This document shows, one piece after another, positions 36,965-45,234 of a stretch of DNA of 64,000 bases. Position numbers and translations under genes: made by a program. The notes beneath the pieces were generated by a model. That model did no database searches and was not told the DNA's origin. It worked only from the letters and a program-made list of their open reading frames with translations. Numbering within the stretch: the stretch's first letter is position 1; each line of letters starts with the position of its first letter. Source of the stretch: Aquimarina sp. Aq78 (GTDB lineage Bacteria > Bacteroidota > Bacteroidia > Flavobacteriales > Flavobacteriaceae); NCBI RefSeq assembly GCF_900299525.1, contig NZ_OMKA01000029.1:360986-424985 (forward strand), read 5' to 3'.

Positions 36965-37001
36965 TTTCTCATACAATACATATATGAATTATGTATTTTT
37001 G
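36965..37001 (+). promoter_or_regulatory. Promoter/operator copy 2, upstream of gldA
   Basis: A 37-base element nearly identical to 34988-35023, ending with the promoter octamer TATTTTTG (36994-37001), 29 bases before the gldA ATG. The close match over the region upstream of the octamer implies a shared regulator or a recent duplication. Confidence 0.65.
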
Positions 37002-37030
37002 GGTATAAACAGACCTCATACTTGTTCTAT

Positions 37031-37930
37031 ATGTCAATTTCGGTATCTAATATTTCTAAACTTTATAATGATCAAAAAGCACTTAATGCTATTTCTTTTG
37101 CAATAAAACAAGGTGAGATTGTTGGTTTTCTTGGTCCTAACGGAGCAGGTAAATCTACTATGATGAAAATTCTAACGACCTATCTTGATCCCTCTGAGGG
37201 CTCTGCCGTTGTTAATAATTTTGACATACACTCTCAAGCTATTGATGTACAAAGAAGTATAGGATACCTTCCTGAACATAATCCTTTGTATCTGGAAATG
37301 TATGTACGAGAGTATTTAGCATTTAATGCCCGAGTATATAAGATTTCAAAATCCAGAATTGAAGAGGTAATCAAACTAACAGGGTTAACTCCAGAGGCCA
37401 ATAAAAAAATTAGTCAACTTTCTAAAGGATATCGCCAGCGAGTTGGTTTGGCATGCGCATTACTTCATGATCCTCAAGTTTTAATACTGGATGAACCTAC
37501 AACAGGTTTAGATCCCAATCAACTAGTAGAGATTAGAGAATTAATAAAGGCAATTGGTAAAGAAAAAACAGTTTTTTTATCTACCCACATAATGCAAGAG
37601 GTTGAAGCAATGTGTGATCGGGTCATTATTATTAATAAAGGAGAAATTGTTGCAGACAAATATTTACATGAAATAGTAGACGAGACTGAGCAGATTATCG
37701 AAGTCGAGTTTGATTATCGTATAGAAGAAGCCTTTTTACAAAAATTGTCTGATGTAAGTGATGTAAAAAACATTCATGGGTTTGTTTATCAAATTACTTT
37801 TGATACTAAAACGGATATGCGCCCAGTAGTTTTTGACTTTGCTCATGATAATAAGCTAAAGATATTACAACTATCTCGAAAAAATAAAAACCTGGAAGGT
37901 TTGTTTAGAGAACTCACCAACCCTTCTTAA
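37031..37930 (+). CDS. gldA: Gliding-associated ABC transporter ATP-binding subunit GldA
   Basis: 299 residues. Walker A GPNGAGKST at about 35-43, signature LSKGYRQRVGLA, Walker B ILDEPTTGLDP, and switch His in LSTHIMQEVE. The N terminus MSISVSNISKLYN and the C-terminal extension after the ATPase core match GldA, partner of GldF and GldG in gliding bacteria. Start chosen at the ATG at 37031. gldF and gldG are not adjacent, as in Flavobacterium, where gldA is also separate from gldFG. Confidence 0.88.
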   Translation: MSISVSNISKLYNDQKALNAISFAIKQGEIVGFLGPNGAGKSTMMKILTTYLDPSEGSAVVNNFDIHSQAIDVQRSIGYLPEHNPLYLEMYVREYLAFNARVYKISKSRIEEVIKLTGLTPEANKKISQLSKGYRQRVGLACALLHDPQVLILDEPTTGLDPNQLVEIRELIKAIGKEKTVFLSTHIMQEVEAMCDRVIIINKGEIVADKYLHEIVDETEQIIEVEFDYRIEEAFLQKLSDVSDVKNIHGFVYQITFDTKTDMRPVVFDFAHDNKLKILQLSRKNKNLEGLFRELTNPS

Positions 37931-37961
37931 ATATAATTCTTACACCTATACCTTAATCCTT

Positions 37962-38375
37962 TTATTGACATTGACTTGTCTTTTCTATATCATTTAAAAT
38001 ATCTTTGAGTTTTTCTACAGAAATAGGCTTAACGATGTAATCGCTTACATGCTCAAAAGATTTAGCTCTTAGGATATCTTCTGGATCAACAGATGAAGAA
38101 ACTACATAAATAATTATTTTCTTCGTGCATGGCACTTTTATGAATTCTTCCAAAAATTGTATCCCATCAAGCACTGGCATATTTAAATCCAACAAAATAA
38201 CATCTGGTAATTTTTCATTTGCCGAAATAATTGCTTTTAGATTATTTAACGCTTCTTCTCCATTCCGGAAGACCATAAAACCATTGCAAAAATCAACAAG
38301 TTCCATTATTTTTTTAATACCAAATACAAAAATTGGATCATCATCAATAATACAAGCTATATCAATTTTTTTCAT
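37962..38375 (-). CDS. Single-domain response regulator
   Basis: 137 residues, a CheY-like receiver with no output domain. Acidic pair Asp11-Asp12 and nearby Asp13 (IDDDP), phospho-acceptor Asp63 (VILLDLNMP), switch Ser in VVSSSVD and Lys in YIVKPIS are all present. It overlaps the kinase gene by 14 bases, so it should be the direct phosphorylation partner of the PAS kinase. The downstream target is not evident. Confidence 0.92.
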   Translation of the reverse strand: MKKIDIACIIDDDPIFVFGIKKIMELVDFCNGFMVFRNGEEALNNLKAIISANEKLPDVILLDLNMPVLDGIQFLEEFIKVPCTKKIIIYVVSSSVDPEDILRAKSFEHVSDYIVKPISVEKLKDILNDIEKTSQCQ

Positions 38376-41091
38376 ATTTCATATAAATTTTAAAAGTTGT
38401 TCCTTTATTTACTGTGCTTTCTACTTCTATTTTACCTCCCATGGCTTCTACCTGGTTCTTGGTAATAAATAGTCCTATACCTCTGGCTTCTTTATTATTA
38501 TGAAAAGTCTTATACATCCCAAATAGTTTAGCCTGATGTTTTTTCAAATCAATCCCTAATCCATTATCCTTGATATCCAAGATCACAAATTCGCCTTCTA
38601 TTCTAGTAGTTAAATCGATATAACTCTCTCTTTCTTCAGAACTATACTTTATCCCATTAGTTATAAAATTTAATAAAATACTATCCAAGTATGCCGGGAT
38701 TCCTAAAATATTTATATCTGGTTGTGTATTATTATTTATAGTCACCATAGTCTCTTTTGCAATAGCAGAAACACTTTCGGTCACTTTGTTAATTGCCTCA
38801 TATAAATTCAACCCTATTAAATTTTCATCAACAGAAGTATTCATTAATACTACTTCGTTTAAATGCACTATGGTTTCGGTAAGGTTCTCGGATGCTGTTT
38901 TAAAAAGTTGAATAATTTCATTATCCTCAATCTCCGGGTTTTCCTGAATAAACAAATCCAGTAACATTTGAAAATTTCCAGAATGTGATTTTAGATTATG
39001 TGAAACTATATGCGCAAAATTACGTAGTCTTTTATTTTGATCTTCTGCAACCGTTAACCATGATTTTAAATCTTGTTCTACTTTTTTAATCTCACTAATA
39101 TCAGTTGCTACCCCAAGATATCCACTAATCACACCTTTGTTTTTTATAGGAGACAATGTAACCTGAACAGGAAAACAAGCCCCATCTTTTCTTACATGTG
39201 TCCACTCTTTTACATCATATTCTTGATTCTCGAGTAATGCTGTAAAAACCTCAAAACCTTTAATTTCTCGATCCAACAACCATGATAATTCTTTTTCTCT
39301 CTTCTCTATTTCTTCTTTTTGATGTAATACTATGAGTGGTTTTTCTAATATTACCTCCTCTTTGGTATACCCTAATAGATTTTCTGCTCCTTTATTAAAT
39401 GTAGTGATCAAACCATTCTTATCTGTACCAATTATACTTACTTGAGTTATATCATCGATTATACTTTTTAGTTCACCAACAGTATTCTGTAGTTTCTGCC
39501 TGGCAATAATTTTATGACTAATATCTGCAATTTGTGCAATAAAATATGTTGGTTTATTACTTTCTCCCTTAATAACTGAAACCGAAAGATTAATATATAC
39601 AATATGACCATCCTTATGAAAGCATCTTTCTTCCATATTGCTATATAATGTTTCTCCTCTAAAAAGTTTTTGAAATAATTTGTCACTGATTGCCAAATCA
39701 TCTGGGTGAAGAATATCTTTAAAATCCAGCTTTGTCAATTCTTTATTAGAATACCCAAGAATCTCACACAATTTATAATTTACTTTTGTAAAATGACCTT
39801 TTTGATCCAACATTACCATTCCTATTGCGGCATTTTCAAAATTTCTCCTGAACATTTCTTCGCTAATGCGTAGATTTATTTCCGCTTTTTTGGTTCTAGT
39901 GATATCTGCAGTATGCATTAAGATACCTCCTATTTTATTTTCATCGGTATACCATGGTCGCAACTCCCACGTAAGCCATTGCACAGATCCATCTAATCTT
40001 TCAAAACGATCTTCTTCACTTTTTAATACTTCTCCATTAAGACATCTTTTATGATCATCTTTCCATTTTTCTCCTATTTCTGGGAAAACGTCATAATGTG
40101 ACTTACCTATAATATTATTATCACTAATACTATAATCTTCATACCATTTTTGAGAAACTGCCAAGTAGCACATATTAGTATCAAACATTGCTATAGCACT
40201 TGGAGCTTGTTGTATAAATAATTTACTTTTTTCTAAATCTTTCTTACTCTCAGTGATTTCCTGGTGTGAACCAATCATCCATTCTGGGTTTCCTTCTGAG
40301 TCCCAACTCACCACTTTTCCTCGATCCAGAACCCATATCCATTCTCCATTTTTATGCTTCATTCGGGCTTCACATTCATAAAAAGGTGTTTTTCCCGCAA
40401 AATGATCTTGTAACAGTTGATTAGATTTTTTCAAATCATCTGGATGTGAGGCTTCTGCCCATGTATTGATAGAAACTGGTTCTAATTCTAGAAGTGTATA
40501 GCCTGCTATATTAGCCCATCTCTCATTAAATATGGTTTCTCCTGTTTTCACATTCCACTCCCAGGTCCCCAGGTTTGTACCTTCAATAACGTGTTGATAA
40601 CTATCTACCTGTCTTTGCAGCTGTACTTCTACTTTTTTTAATTTAGTAATATCGGTATGGGCACCCAACATTCGTACTGGTTTCCCCTTACTATCACGTA
40701 TCGCTAAACCTCTACAGTGAATCCATACAGTATGCCCAAATTTATGTTTATACCTTACGATTTGATCATACGGATGTGATGGATCTTTACAATGTTTTGT
40801 AAAATTAAGGAACACCACTTCTAAGTCTTCCTTATTTATAATATCCTGCCATGCAGAAGCATTATGTGGCATCTTATCGGGATCATATCCCAAGGTGGTC
40901 CAAAACTTAGAATTCATCCACTCATTTTCGGGATTATCTAGATCCCAAAACCAAAGCCCGTCAAGGCTCGATTTCTGTATAAAATCAAAAATATAATCGT
41001 CTTTCTTAATAAGAGCATACAGTTCTTCTTTAAGATAATTTTCTTCTACATTCTCAACATCTTGAGCATTATCAAACTGATTTTGAATCAT
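38362..41091 (-). CDS. Five-PAS hybrid-sensor type histidine kinase
   Basis: 909 residues, no transmembrane segment seen, so a cytosolic sensor. Five PAS/PAC units at about 36-156, 165-287, 288-410, 410-532 and 540-672. The dimerisation helix carries His698 (IVSHNLKSHSGN) and the HATPase domain covers about 790-909 (ILLNFITNGIKYSS, DNGLGIDLKKH, GIGLFITKNQVEAMGG). PAS repeats may sense redox, light or small ligands; none is identifiable. Paired with the CheY-like protein encoded immediately after. Confidence 0.93.
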   Translation of the reverse strand: MIQNQFDNAQDVENVEENYLKEELYALIKKDDYIFDFIQKSSLDGLWFWDLDNPENEWMNSKFWTTLGYDPDKMPHNASAWQDIINKEDLEVVFLNFTKHCKDPSHPYDQIVRYKHKFGHTVWIHCRGLAIRDSKGKPVRMLGAHTDITKLKKVEVQLQRQVDSYQHVIEGTNLGTWEWNVKTGETIFNERWANIAGYTLLELEPVSINTWAEASHPDDLKKSNQLLQDHFAGKTPFYECEARMKHKNGEWIWVLDRGKVVSWDSEGNPEWMIGSHQEITESKKDLEKSKLFIQQAPSAIAMFDTNMCYLAVSQKWYEDYSISDNNIIGKSHYDVFPEIGEKWKDDHKRCLNGEVLKSEEDRFERLDGSVQWLTWELRPWYTDENKIGGILMHTADITRTKKAEINLRISEEMFRRNFENAAIGMVMLDQKGHFTKVNYKLCEILGYSNKELTKLDFKDILHPDDLAISDKLFQKLFRGETLYSNMEERCFHKDGHIVYINLSVSVIKGESNKPTYFIAQIADISHKIIARQKLQNTVGELKSIIDDITQVSIIGTDKNGLITTFNKGAENLLGYTKEEVILEKPLIVLHQKEEIEKREKELSWLLDREIKGFEVFTALLENQEYDVKEWTHVRKDGACFPVQVTLSPIKNKGVISGYLGVATDISEIKKVEQDLKSWLTVAEDQNKRLRNFAHIVSHNLKSHSGNFQMLLDLFIQENPEIEDNEIIQLFKTASENLTETIVHLNEVVLMNTSVDENLIGLNLYEAINKVTESVSAIAKETMVTINNNTQPDINILGIPAYLDSILLNFITNGIKYSSEERESYIDLTTRIEGEFVILDIKDNGLGIDLKKHQAKLFGMYKTFHNNKEARGIGLFITKNQVEAMGGKIEVESTVNKGTTFKIYMKYEKN

Positions 41092-41332
41092 TTTTAAATA
41101 TAAAATTTGGAATAAAATCCTGGTGTCTTATAAAGTTAGACATTAATTTCAATTAGAAAGATTTAAATTCCGCAAACTTTTTATGGTGTTACCCTACTTC
41201 TTTTTTGGGTAAATTTTGTTAAAATCAGTTTGAAATTGAAATGATATAATAGATAAAAAAGAGATATCATAGTAAGTATAAAAAGATATAGGTGCCTTAT
41301 TCACAACTACTAAGAGAATAGTATTGATATCT

Positions 41333-42151
41333 TTATTGAAATATAAGTTTCCCTATAAAAAACTCCTCTACTTCAACAATTGAAGGTCTGTTAACCGAAA
41401 TTACATCTCCTGTACTTCGTATCTCTCCTGTAATTGATTGTTGAGGGTTTACTATAATTTTATTAGTTCCTCTATGAAAAACCTGAACATTCTCTGCCAC
41501 TAAATTAGCTCCTTCAAATCTTCCGGTTCCTGAAGCAAAATTAACATTTAATGTCTGTACTGTTCCGTTTATAAAAAATGAAGCAATGTTATTTCCTACT
41601 ATATTAATATTTTCACAATCTACACTCAAATTGAATGTTCCCGTTGTAGTTTCAGTATTTTCACCAAAATCTTCGGCTAATAATGTTAATGAAGTATAGG
41701 TTAATATTCCATCAGAGGAGATGTCAAATTGTGTCCCACTCCTTATTTCTGTGATATTAGGAGCAGTAACAAAAACCTTAGTTTGATTAAAATCTCTAAA
41801 AAAGGCACAATCATTAGTATTGCTAAGTACTAGACGATTATCTTCGACTATTGCCGAAACTTCGTTTAGCAAGTTATCTCCTGTTTCAATAATTACCGAA
41901 GTAGTTGTTCCTTCTTTTATGATAAGTTCTACATTTGGATTCACCAAAATACGTGTAAAATCAGAAACTTCAATTTCTTTTCTAACTATTGTTCCTGTTC
42001 TTTGAAAACAATCTGAAGCATTCTCAGAATCACAGCCAAATAAAAATAACACAACCCATATCCCTATACATCTTACCGCTATATATTTCAAAAAAGACTT
42101 CAACGAATTAAGTCCGGTATTTTGTTTTTTTAAATTTATACTAAGATCCAT
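41333..42151 (-). CDS. Lipoprotein with head-GIN (DUF2807) domain
   Basis: 272 residues. A long N-terminal stretch (about 25 residues) is followed by a hydrophobic segment and the lipobox LFGC. The rest is beta-helix-like repetitive sequence (KVFVTAPNITEIRSGTQFDI, LSVDCENINIVGNNIASFFI) typical of DUF2807 envelope proteins. Likely anchored in the outer membrane. 10 bases after the acyloxyacyl hydrolase-like gene on the same strand, so probably cotranscribed. The true start may lie nearer the signal segment, but no internal ATG is placed well. Confidence 0.78.
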   Translation of the reverse strand: MDLSINLKKQNTGLNSLKSFLKYIAVRCIGIWVVLFLFGCDSENASDCFQRTGTIVRKEIEVSDFTRILVNPNVELIIKEGTTTSVIIETGDNLLNEVSAIVEDNRLVLSNTNDCAFFRDFNQTKVFVTAPNITEIRSGTQFDISSDGILTYTSLTLLAEDFGENTETTTGTFNLSVDCENINIVGNNIASFFINGTVQTLNVNFASGTGRFEGANLVAENVQVFHRGTNKIIVNPQQSITGEIRSTGDVISVNRPSIVEVEEFFIGKLIFQ

Positions 42152-42161
42152 AGCAGTGCTT

Positions 42162-43259
42162 TTATAATCTATACCCTATCGAAAACTCCATAGCCTCAGC
42201 TTTGGCAGCATGAGATCTAACAGTTAGTGAACCAAATATGTTTTTAGTAAAATAATACTGAACTCCTGCTCTAAGATACGTTTGTCCTTCAAAATCATAA
42301 GGATAATACACATAATACCCTACTTGTGTGAGTACCGAAATTCTATTTACTCTTAACTCATGCCCTAGGAACATCCCTACTCGTTTAGCATCTTCATCCC
42401 CTGTAGTTCCATCATTAAACCCTCCTGCTGCTCTAAAATCTATATAACGCTCCAAGGTTTTAGAAAAAAACACTTCTGCTCCTAACTGAATGGCACTTTT
42501 TTTATTTAATCTCTTATCTACAAAACCTCCAAACGTATAAAAAGGGAACCTTCCCGATCCTACTACATCACTTTCATTAACTCCGCTTCTAAAAATAAAA
42601 CCATAACCTATTGGTTCTCCTCCTTTAAGATCTCCTTTTTCCTTTTCTATGTATTCTGGGGTTTCCTGATCTAATGTGTAGGTTATTCCTGCATTTAAGA
42701 ACAATGTATTAGTACTTTTATTTGGCGCCTTAGAATTTCCATTAGAATAATGAACAACTCCTAAACCTGCTTGCAACCCAAAACCTTTAATAAGGTTCTC
42801 CTTTTTAGCTTGTAATAAAAAATAAGTTCCACTGGATAAATGTGTACCATGGGCTACATTTCTATAATTATCATCTTCATCATAGGGGTTTGTGCTATAT
42901 CCAATTCCTTGGCCTATCCTAAGATTTAGATACCGTTTTAAGAAATAAAAATTATAATGGACAAACAGACCTAAATGCTTTCCCAAAAACTCATTATCCA
43001 TATCTTGATATAAAAAAGAAACGCCATAATCAGGATAATTATATAATCGTTGCCATTTTTTATCTCCAAATGTCTTACGCTGAAAGGAAAGAATCACACC
43101 AGATGGATGACCTGTGATTAAATGCGAGATATCAGGATTATGTTTTAGGATGGTACCATAAAAGTTATTGACATCCAACGTATAATTCACTTTAGATTCT
43201 ATCTGAGCATACGTACCAAAATGAACGATAAAGATGAGTAAATAAATCCTTTTTATCAT
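42162..43259 (-). CDS. Acyloxyacyl hydrolase / PagL-like lipid A deacylase
   Basis: Start at 43259 (365 residues) gives a proper signal peptide (MIKRIYLLIFIVHFGTYA). The body has beta-barrel character and carries HYSNGNSKAPNKSTN, matching the PagL-type catalytic motif HxSN...PNxGxN (His and Ser plausible catalytic residues). PagL removes a 3-O acyl chain from lipid A in the outer membrane. The frame runs open 36 codons further but without signal character. Followed by the DUF2807 lipoprotein gene. Confidence 0.8.
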   Translation of the reverse strand: MIKRIYLLIFIVHFGTYAQIESKVNYTLDVNNFYGTILKHNPDISHLITGHPSGVILSFQRKTFGDKKWQRLYNYPDYGVSFLYQDMDNEFLGKHLGLFVHYNFYFLKRYLNLRIGQGIGYSTNPYDEDDNYRNVAHGTHLSSGTYFLLQAKKENLIKGFGLQAGLGVVHYSNGNSKAPNKSTNTLFLNAGITYTLDQETPEYIEKEKGDLKGGEPIGYGFIFRSGVNESDVVGSGRFPFYTFGGFVDKRLNKKSAIQLGAEVFFSKTLERYIDFRAAGGFNDGTTGDEDAKRVGMFLGHELRVNRISVLTQVGYYVYYPYDFEGQTYLRAGVQYYFTKNIFGSLTVRSHAAKAEAMEFSIGYRL

Positions 43260-43535
43260 CCGGCAAAAGTATGATAGACCTTCGAGGTTTCCAAACACTG
43301 ATGGATCTGGTTTTACCCTTCTATTATTTTCATCAATTAAACCACTGTAAATCAAATATTTCACCAATCATATAAGCTTAATAATATTGCTTCAAAAAAG
43401 GTTATAAATCTAAGATAACTCTTGTAAAAGGTTCAAAAACCTCTCTTGGATCCCGACTTAATTAATCTGTGTCAAAAAAACTGTAAACAGTAAATCTGAT
43501 AAAAAAGTAAAAGCTTTGTTTGGTTTCTACTTCAT

Positions 43536-43569
43536 AAAAAAACCTGTTAGACATTAATCCAACAGGGTT
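43536..43569 (-). terminator. Terminator after metF
   Basis: Stem AACCTGTT / AACAGGGTT (one G-U) with an 11-base loop and a T-run on the minus strand, about 70 bases after the metF stop. It ends the methionine operon. Confidence 0.7.
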
Positions 43570-43638
43570 ATACTAAAATTATATACTAAAAATCAGCAGT
43601 GATTGCCGCTCTTTTATATTCTGGAAAGAAGGTTTTTC

Positions 43639-44592
43639 TTAAAACACGCCTTCAGCAATCTTTCTAATATTATCCGACTTACCCATCGAATAATAATGCA
43701 GTACAGGAACACCATACTCCATCAGTTCTTTAGATTGCTGTATTGCGAATTCTACTCCTACCTCTCTAATTTCCTTATTTGTTTTACATTTTTCTACTGC
43801 TCTAACCAATTCATCTGGCATATCCAGTTTAAAAACCTGAGGTAACAATTGTAAATGTCTTTTTACTGCTACGGGTTTAATCCCTGGAATTATAGGCACT
43901 TTAATTCCTGCTTCTCTAGCTTTTTTAACAAAATCAAAATATCTTTTATTATCAAAAAACATTTGGGTTACTACATAATCTGCTCCAGCATCTACTTTGT
44001 CTTTTAACCTTCTAATATCAGAATCTACCGAAGGAGCTTCCATATGTTTTTCTGGGTAACCAGCAACTCCTATGCAAAAATCGGATTTGTTATCCGTTTC
44101 AATTACTTCATGAAGAAACTGCCCTTTATTCATATTCAATATCTGCTCTACAAGTTCATTAGCATAATTATGCCCTCCTTTGGTAGGAGTGAAATATTTT
44201 TCCTCCTTCATTGCATCACCACGCAAAGCCATTACATTTTCAATACCCAAATAGTGACAATCTACCAATAAATATTCTGTTTCTTCTTTGGTAAATCCAC
44301 CACATAATACATGAGGAATTGTATCTACATTGTATTTATGAGTAATCGAAGCACAAATACCTACCGTACCTGGACGCATACGGGTTAGTTTCTTATCTAA
44401 CAATCCTTCTCTATCAATATAAATAAATTCTTCTCGGGAAGTAGTTACATCAATAAAAGGAGGATTAAATTCCATTAATGGATCAATATTATCATATAAT
44501 TCTTGTATACTTCTTCCTTTCTGTGGAGGTATTAACTCAAAAGAAAACAATGTTTTTTCTTTTGCTTTTTTTATGTGATCTGTTACTTTCAT
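43639..44592 (-). CDS. metF: Methylenetetrahydrofolate reductase
   Basis: 317-residue FAD enzyme reducing 5,10-methylene-THF to 5-methyl-THF, the methyl donor used by MetH. Motifs: FSFELIPPQKGRS at the start, ENVMALRGD, GYPEKHMEAPS and MFFDNKRYFDF. Full length. It is the last gene behind the metH genes and the SAM-I riboswitch, with a dinB-like gene 160 bases upstream of it. Confidence 0.95.
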   Translation of the reverse strand: MKVTDHIKKAKEKTLFSFELIPPQKGRSIQELYDNIDPLMEFNPPFIDVTTSREEFIYIDREGLLDKKLTRMRPGTVGICASITHKYNVDTIPHVLCGGFTKEETEYLLVDCHYLGIENVMALRGDAMKEEKYFTPTKGGHNYANELVEQILNMNKGQFLHEVIETDNKSDFCIGVAGYPEKHMEAPSVDSDIRRLKDKVDAGADYVVTQMFFDNKRYFDFVKKAREAGIKVPIIPGIKPVAVKRHLQLLPQVFKLDMPDELVRAVEKCKTNKEIREVGVEFAIQQSKELMEYGVPVLHYYSMGKSDNIRKIAEGVF

Positions 44593-44751
44593 CTAATCTA
44601 TAATTCCTTATTCTTCGTTTATTTTTTTCGGTGTTAGGATAATTCTCGTTATCTACGTTTTTCAGATCTATTCTTTAATATCTCTTCATCGTATTAAAAA
44701 ATTCTAGCATAAAATCTCTTTTTTTAACAAAGCACCTATTCTTAATATTCG

Positions 44752-45222
44752 TTATTTCAATTGACTATATACTATATTGATTTGCCCTAAGTGATAGATA
44801 TCATGTTGTATCACACCATTTATCATGTACTCATTTCTATATCTACGGCCAGCTACTTGTTCATTCAACCATGAATCCGGCTTTGCTAATAGTAATTCAC
44901 ATATTATATTTTGAGTCTCAATTAATTCTTCAAGAGTTTTTTTCTTTTCTTTTTCATTTTGTATTAAAACACCTTTCCTCCAATCCTTCTCAGAATTTAA
45001 TTCAATATCAAAAGCTTTATTTCCTTTTAGTTTTTCGATAACAAACCCTCTCCAATCTATAAGATGGTAAACTAATTCTGATATTGAGTGCGATACTTTC
45101 TTTGGTTTTTTATCCCAAAAAAGTACAGGAATATGTTCTAATGATTTTAATATAGAATTTCCAAACCATGGTTCTCCTTCAAAAACCTCATCATACTTTT
45201 TAATACTATCTTTTATATTCAT
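44752..45222 (-). CDS. DinB-like family protein
   Basis: 156 residues. The fold pattern fits the DinB/YfiT four-helix family, with conserved His residues in VYHLIDWRG and GVIQHDIYHLGQI (metal-binding His triad likely). Biochemical function of these small DinB proteins is largely unknown; some are thiol-dependent transferases. It lies 12 bases after the metH C-terminal gene, so it is cotranscribed within the methionine operon. Confidence 0.85.
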   Translation of the reverse strand: MNIKDSIKKYDEVFEGEPWFGNSILKSLEHIPVLFWDKKPKKVSHSISELVYHLIDWRGFVIEKLKGNKAFDIELNSEKDWRKGVLIQNEKEKKKTLEELIETQNIICELLLAKPDSWLNEQVAGRRYRNEYMINGVIQHDIYHLGQINIVYSQLK

Positions 45223-45234
45223 CCGGGTTTGTAT

